In this document: positions 63,901 to 64,000 of the stretch, piece by piece
How the letters are laid out: the number at the start of each line of letters is the position of its first letter
Position numbering within the stretch: the first letter of the stretch is position 1
Source of the DNA: Symbiodinium natans
Taxonomy: Eukaryota > Sar > Dinophyceae > Suessiales > Symbiodiniaceae
Assembly: GCA_905221605.1 (NCBI GenBank)
Contig: CAJNDS010001635.1
Coordinates: forward strand, 707,683 to 771,682
DNA: 64,000 bases
Direction of reading: 5' to 3'
Program-made: the position numbers and the translations under genes
The notes under the pieces: generated by a model
The model's input: the letters and a program-made list of their open reading frames with translations, nothing else
Database searches by the model: none
What the model was told of the DNA's origin: nothing

Positions 63901-64000
63901 CCTGCAAATTACACAGGGAACGCAGCCGACTACACATGCAATGGGCAGAGTACAGCGGGAGACCCTCCTGATGGAAATGCTTCCGGCAGTACAAGCGTGT
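60940..64000 (+). CDS. Notum / pectin-acetylesterase-like secreted hydrolase, 3' end outside window
   Basis: Resolved exons: 60940-61405, 61548-61598, 61666-61804, 61949-~62140, then pieces at ~62240-62340, ~62412-62558, 62656 on, ~63210-63420, ~63484-63716 and 63812 to the window end. Joined protein motifs fit the PAE/Notum family: 'MVIEFFGGGGCWNYETC' (oxyanion region), 'GIWDFCREDNPYRTWTYVSL' followed by 'PYCTGDQHLGSN', the nucleophile 'HVIGESAGGWAV' (Ser codon 62304-62306) and the late His in 'FLRTYIASGSSHGMH' (63671). ATG 60940 or the later 61015, which gives a better signal peptide ('LARLAPVPMLCSRVLTVALH'), may be the start. The family removes acyl or acetyl groups from glycans or lipidated proteins outside the cell; the substrate is unknown. 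Introns include GT-AG and GC-AG types; exon borders between 62140 and 63210 are not secure. Confidence 0.75.
61406..61547 (+). other. Notum-like gene intron 1, GT-AG
   Basis: Removing GTGCTTTG...TGGGAG joins 'EFFGGG' to 'GCWNYETCNATTTGF' in phase 1. Flanks share GTG. TIRs are not evident. Confidence 0.7.
61599..61665 (+). other. Notum-like gene intron 2, GC-AG
   Basis: A 67-nt intron, GCCCGAGG...CGTCCAG. Joins '..TTTGFQ' to 'GETTRYWISFNAVAAAK' in frame. Confidence 0.6.
61805..61948 (+). other. Notum-like gene intron 3, GT-AG
   Basis: Joins 'REDNPYR' to 'TWTYVSLPYCTGDQHLG', which is continuous in the family. 144 nt. Confidence 0.75.
62549..62655 (+). mobile_element. Family A element in the Notum-like gene, 10-bp flanking repeat
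   Basis: Element 62559-62645 begins CTATATCCCCCTTGGGTTTT and contains 'TTAGGTTCTAAAGGGAG'. GCACATGAAC occurs on both sides (62549-62558, 62646-62655). Removing one flank and the element joins 'LPHCMTHMN' to 'RSLYDGRLPQCPVG'. The usual TATAG end is absent, so the splice acceptor is unclear. Confidence 0.7.
63717..63811 (+). other. Notum-like gene intron, GC-AG
   Basis: Joins 'DDLWTMEHQG' to 'VRFIDWLGNLSSCSFP' in phase 1. 95 nt with a pyrimidine-rich 3' end (TTTTTCGTTCTGTTTGCATGCAG, split by purines). Confidence 0.75.

Overview
This window is nuclear DNA from a dinoflagellate, most likely a symbiodiniacean or close relative. The strongest evidence is a 21-nt match to the dinoflagellate spliced leader at 43215. 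Supporting evidence is PPR exons with the repeated 'ISACEK' signature, introns with GT, GC or GA donors and acceptors usually read AG|G, and TTTAGGG/CCCTAAA telomere-type repeats scattered through the whole window on both strands. One 100-base N gap shows that it is an assembled scaffold.

Layout. 0-1 kb: PPR gene remnants. 1.0-3.8 kb: an intronless gene joining a monoacylglycerol-lipase-like hydrolase to a membrane GT2 glycosyltransferase. 4.9 kb: another PPR remnant. 7.05-11.05 kb: a many-exon PPR gene. 11-20.6 kb: gene-poor DNA with small terminal-inverted-repeat (TIR) elements and telomere-like repeats. 20.6-23.0 kb: a six-exon gene for a protein with a Tudor-like, a KH-like and two WW-like regions. 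24.8-31.3 kb: a satellite block made of TTCGAATAG palindromes, an 87-bp satellite, a ~31-bp CTCGTAATTTAGTATT repeat and a degenerate ~75-bp repeat. 32.4-34.6 kb: purine/pyrimidine-biased repeats around the N gap. 34.6-43.2 kb: gene-poor. 43.2-45.1 kb: a gene-like island that begins with the spliced-leader relic. 45-60.9 kb: gene-poor. 60.9 kb to the end: a notum/pectin-acetylesterase-like secreted hydrolase that runs out of the window.

The most interesting system is a set of short non-autonomous TIR elements of about 65-165 bp, in at least six sequence families. Copies inside genes behave as introns; related copies lie between genes. When a genic copy is removed together with one copy of its target-site duplication, the reading frame and the protein family's consensus are restored. 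The duplicated target bases supply the splice donor (GT, GC or GA) and the right TIR ends in the acceptor AG. Introners of this kind are known in some dinoflagellates and other protists. What stands out here is the number of unrelated families in one gene, the two duplication lengths (4 and 8 bp), and repeated insertion into the same conserved Cys codon of PPR repeats.

The genes do not form an operon or an obvious pathway. All supported genes are on the + strand, in line with the unidirectional gene blocks reported for dinoflagellates. Exon models come from reading frame and splice logic only; no transcript data were available.
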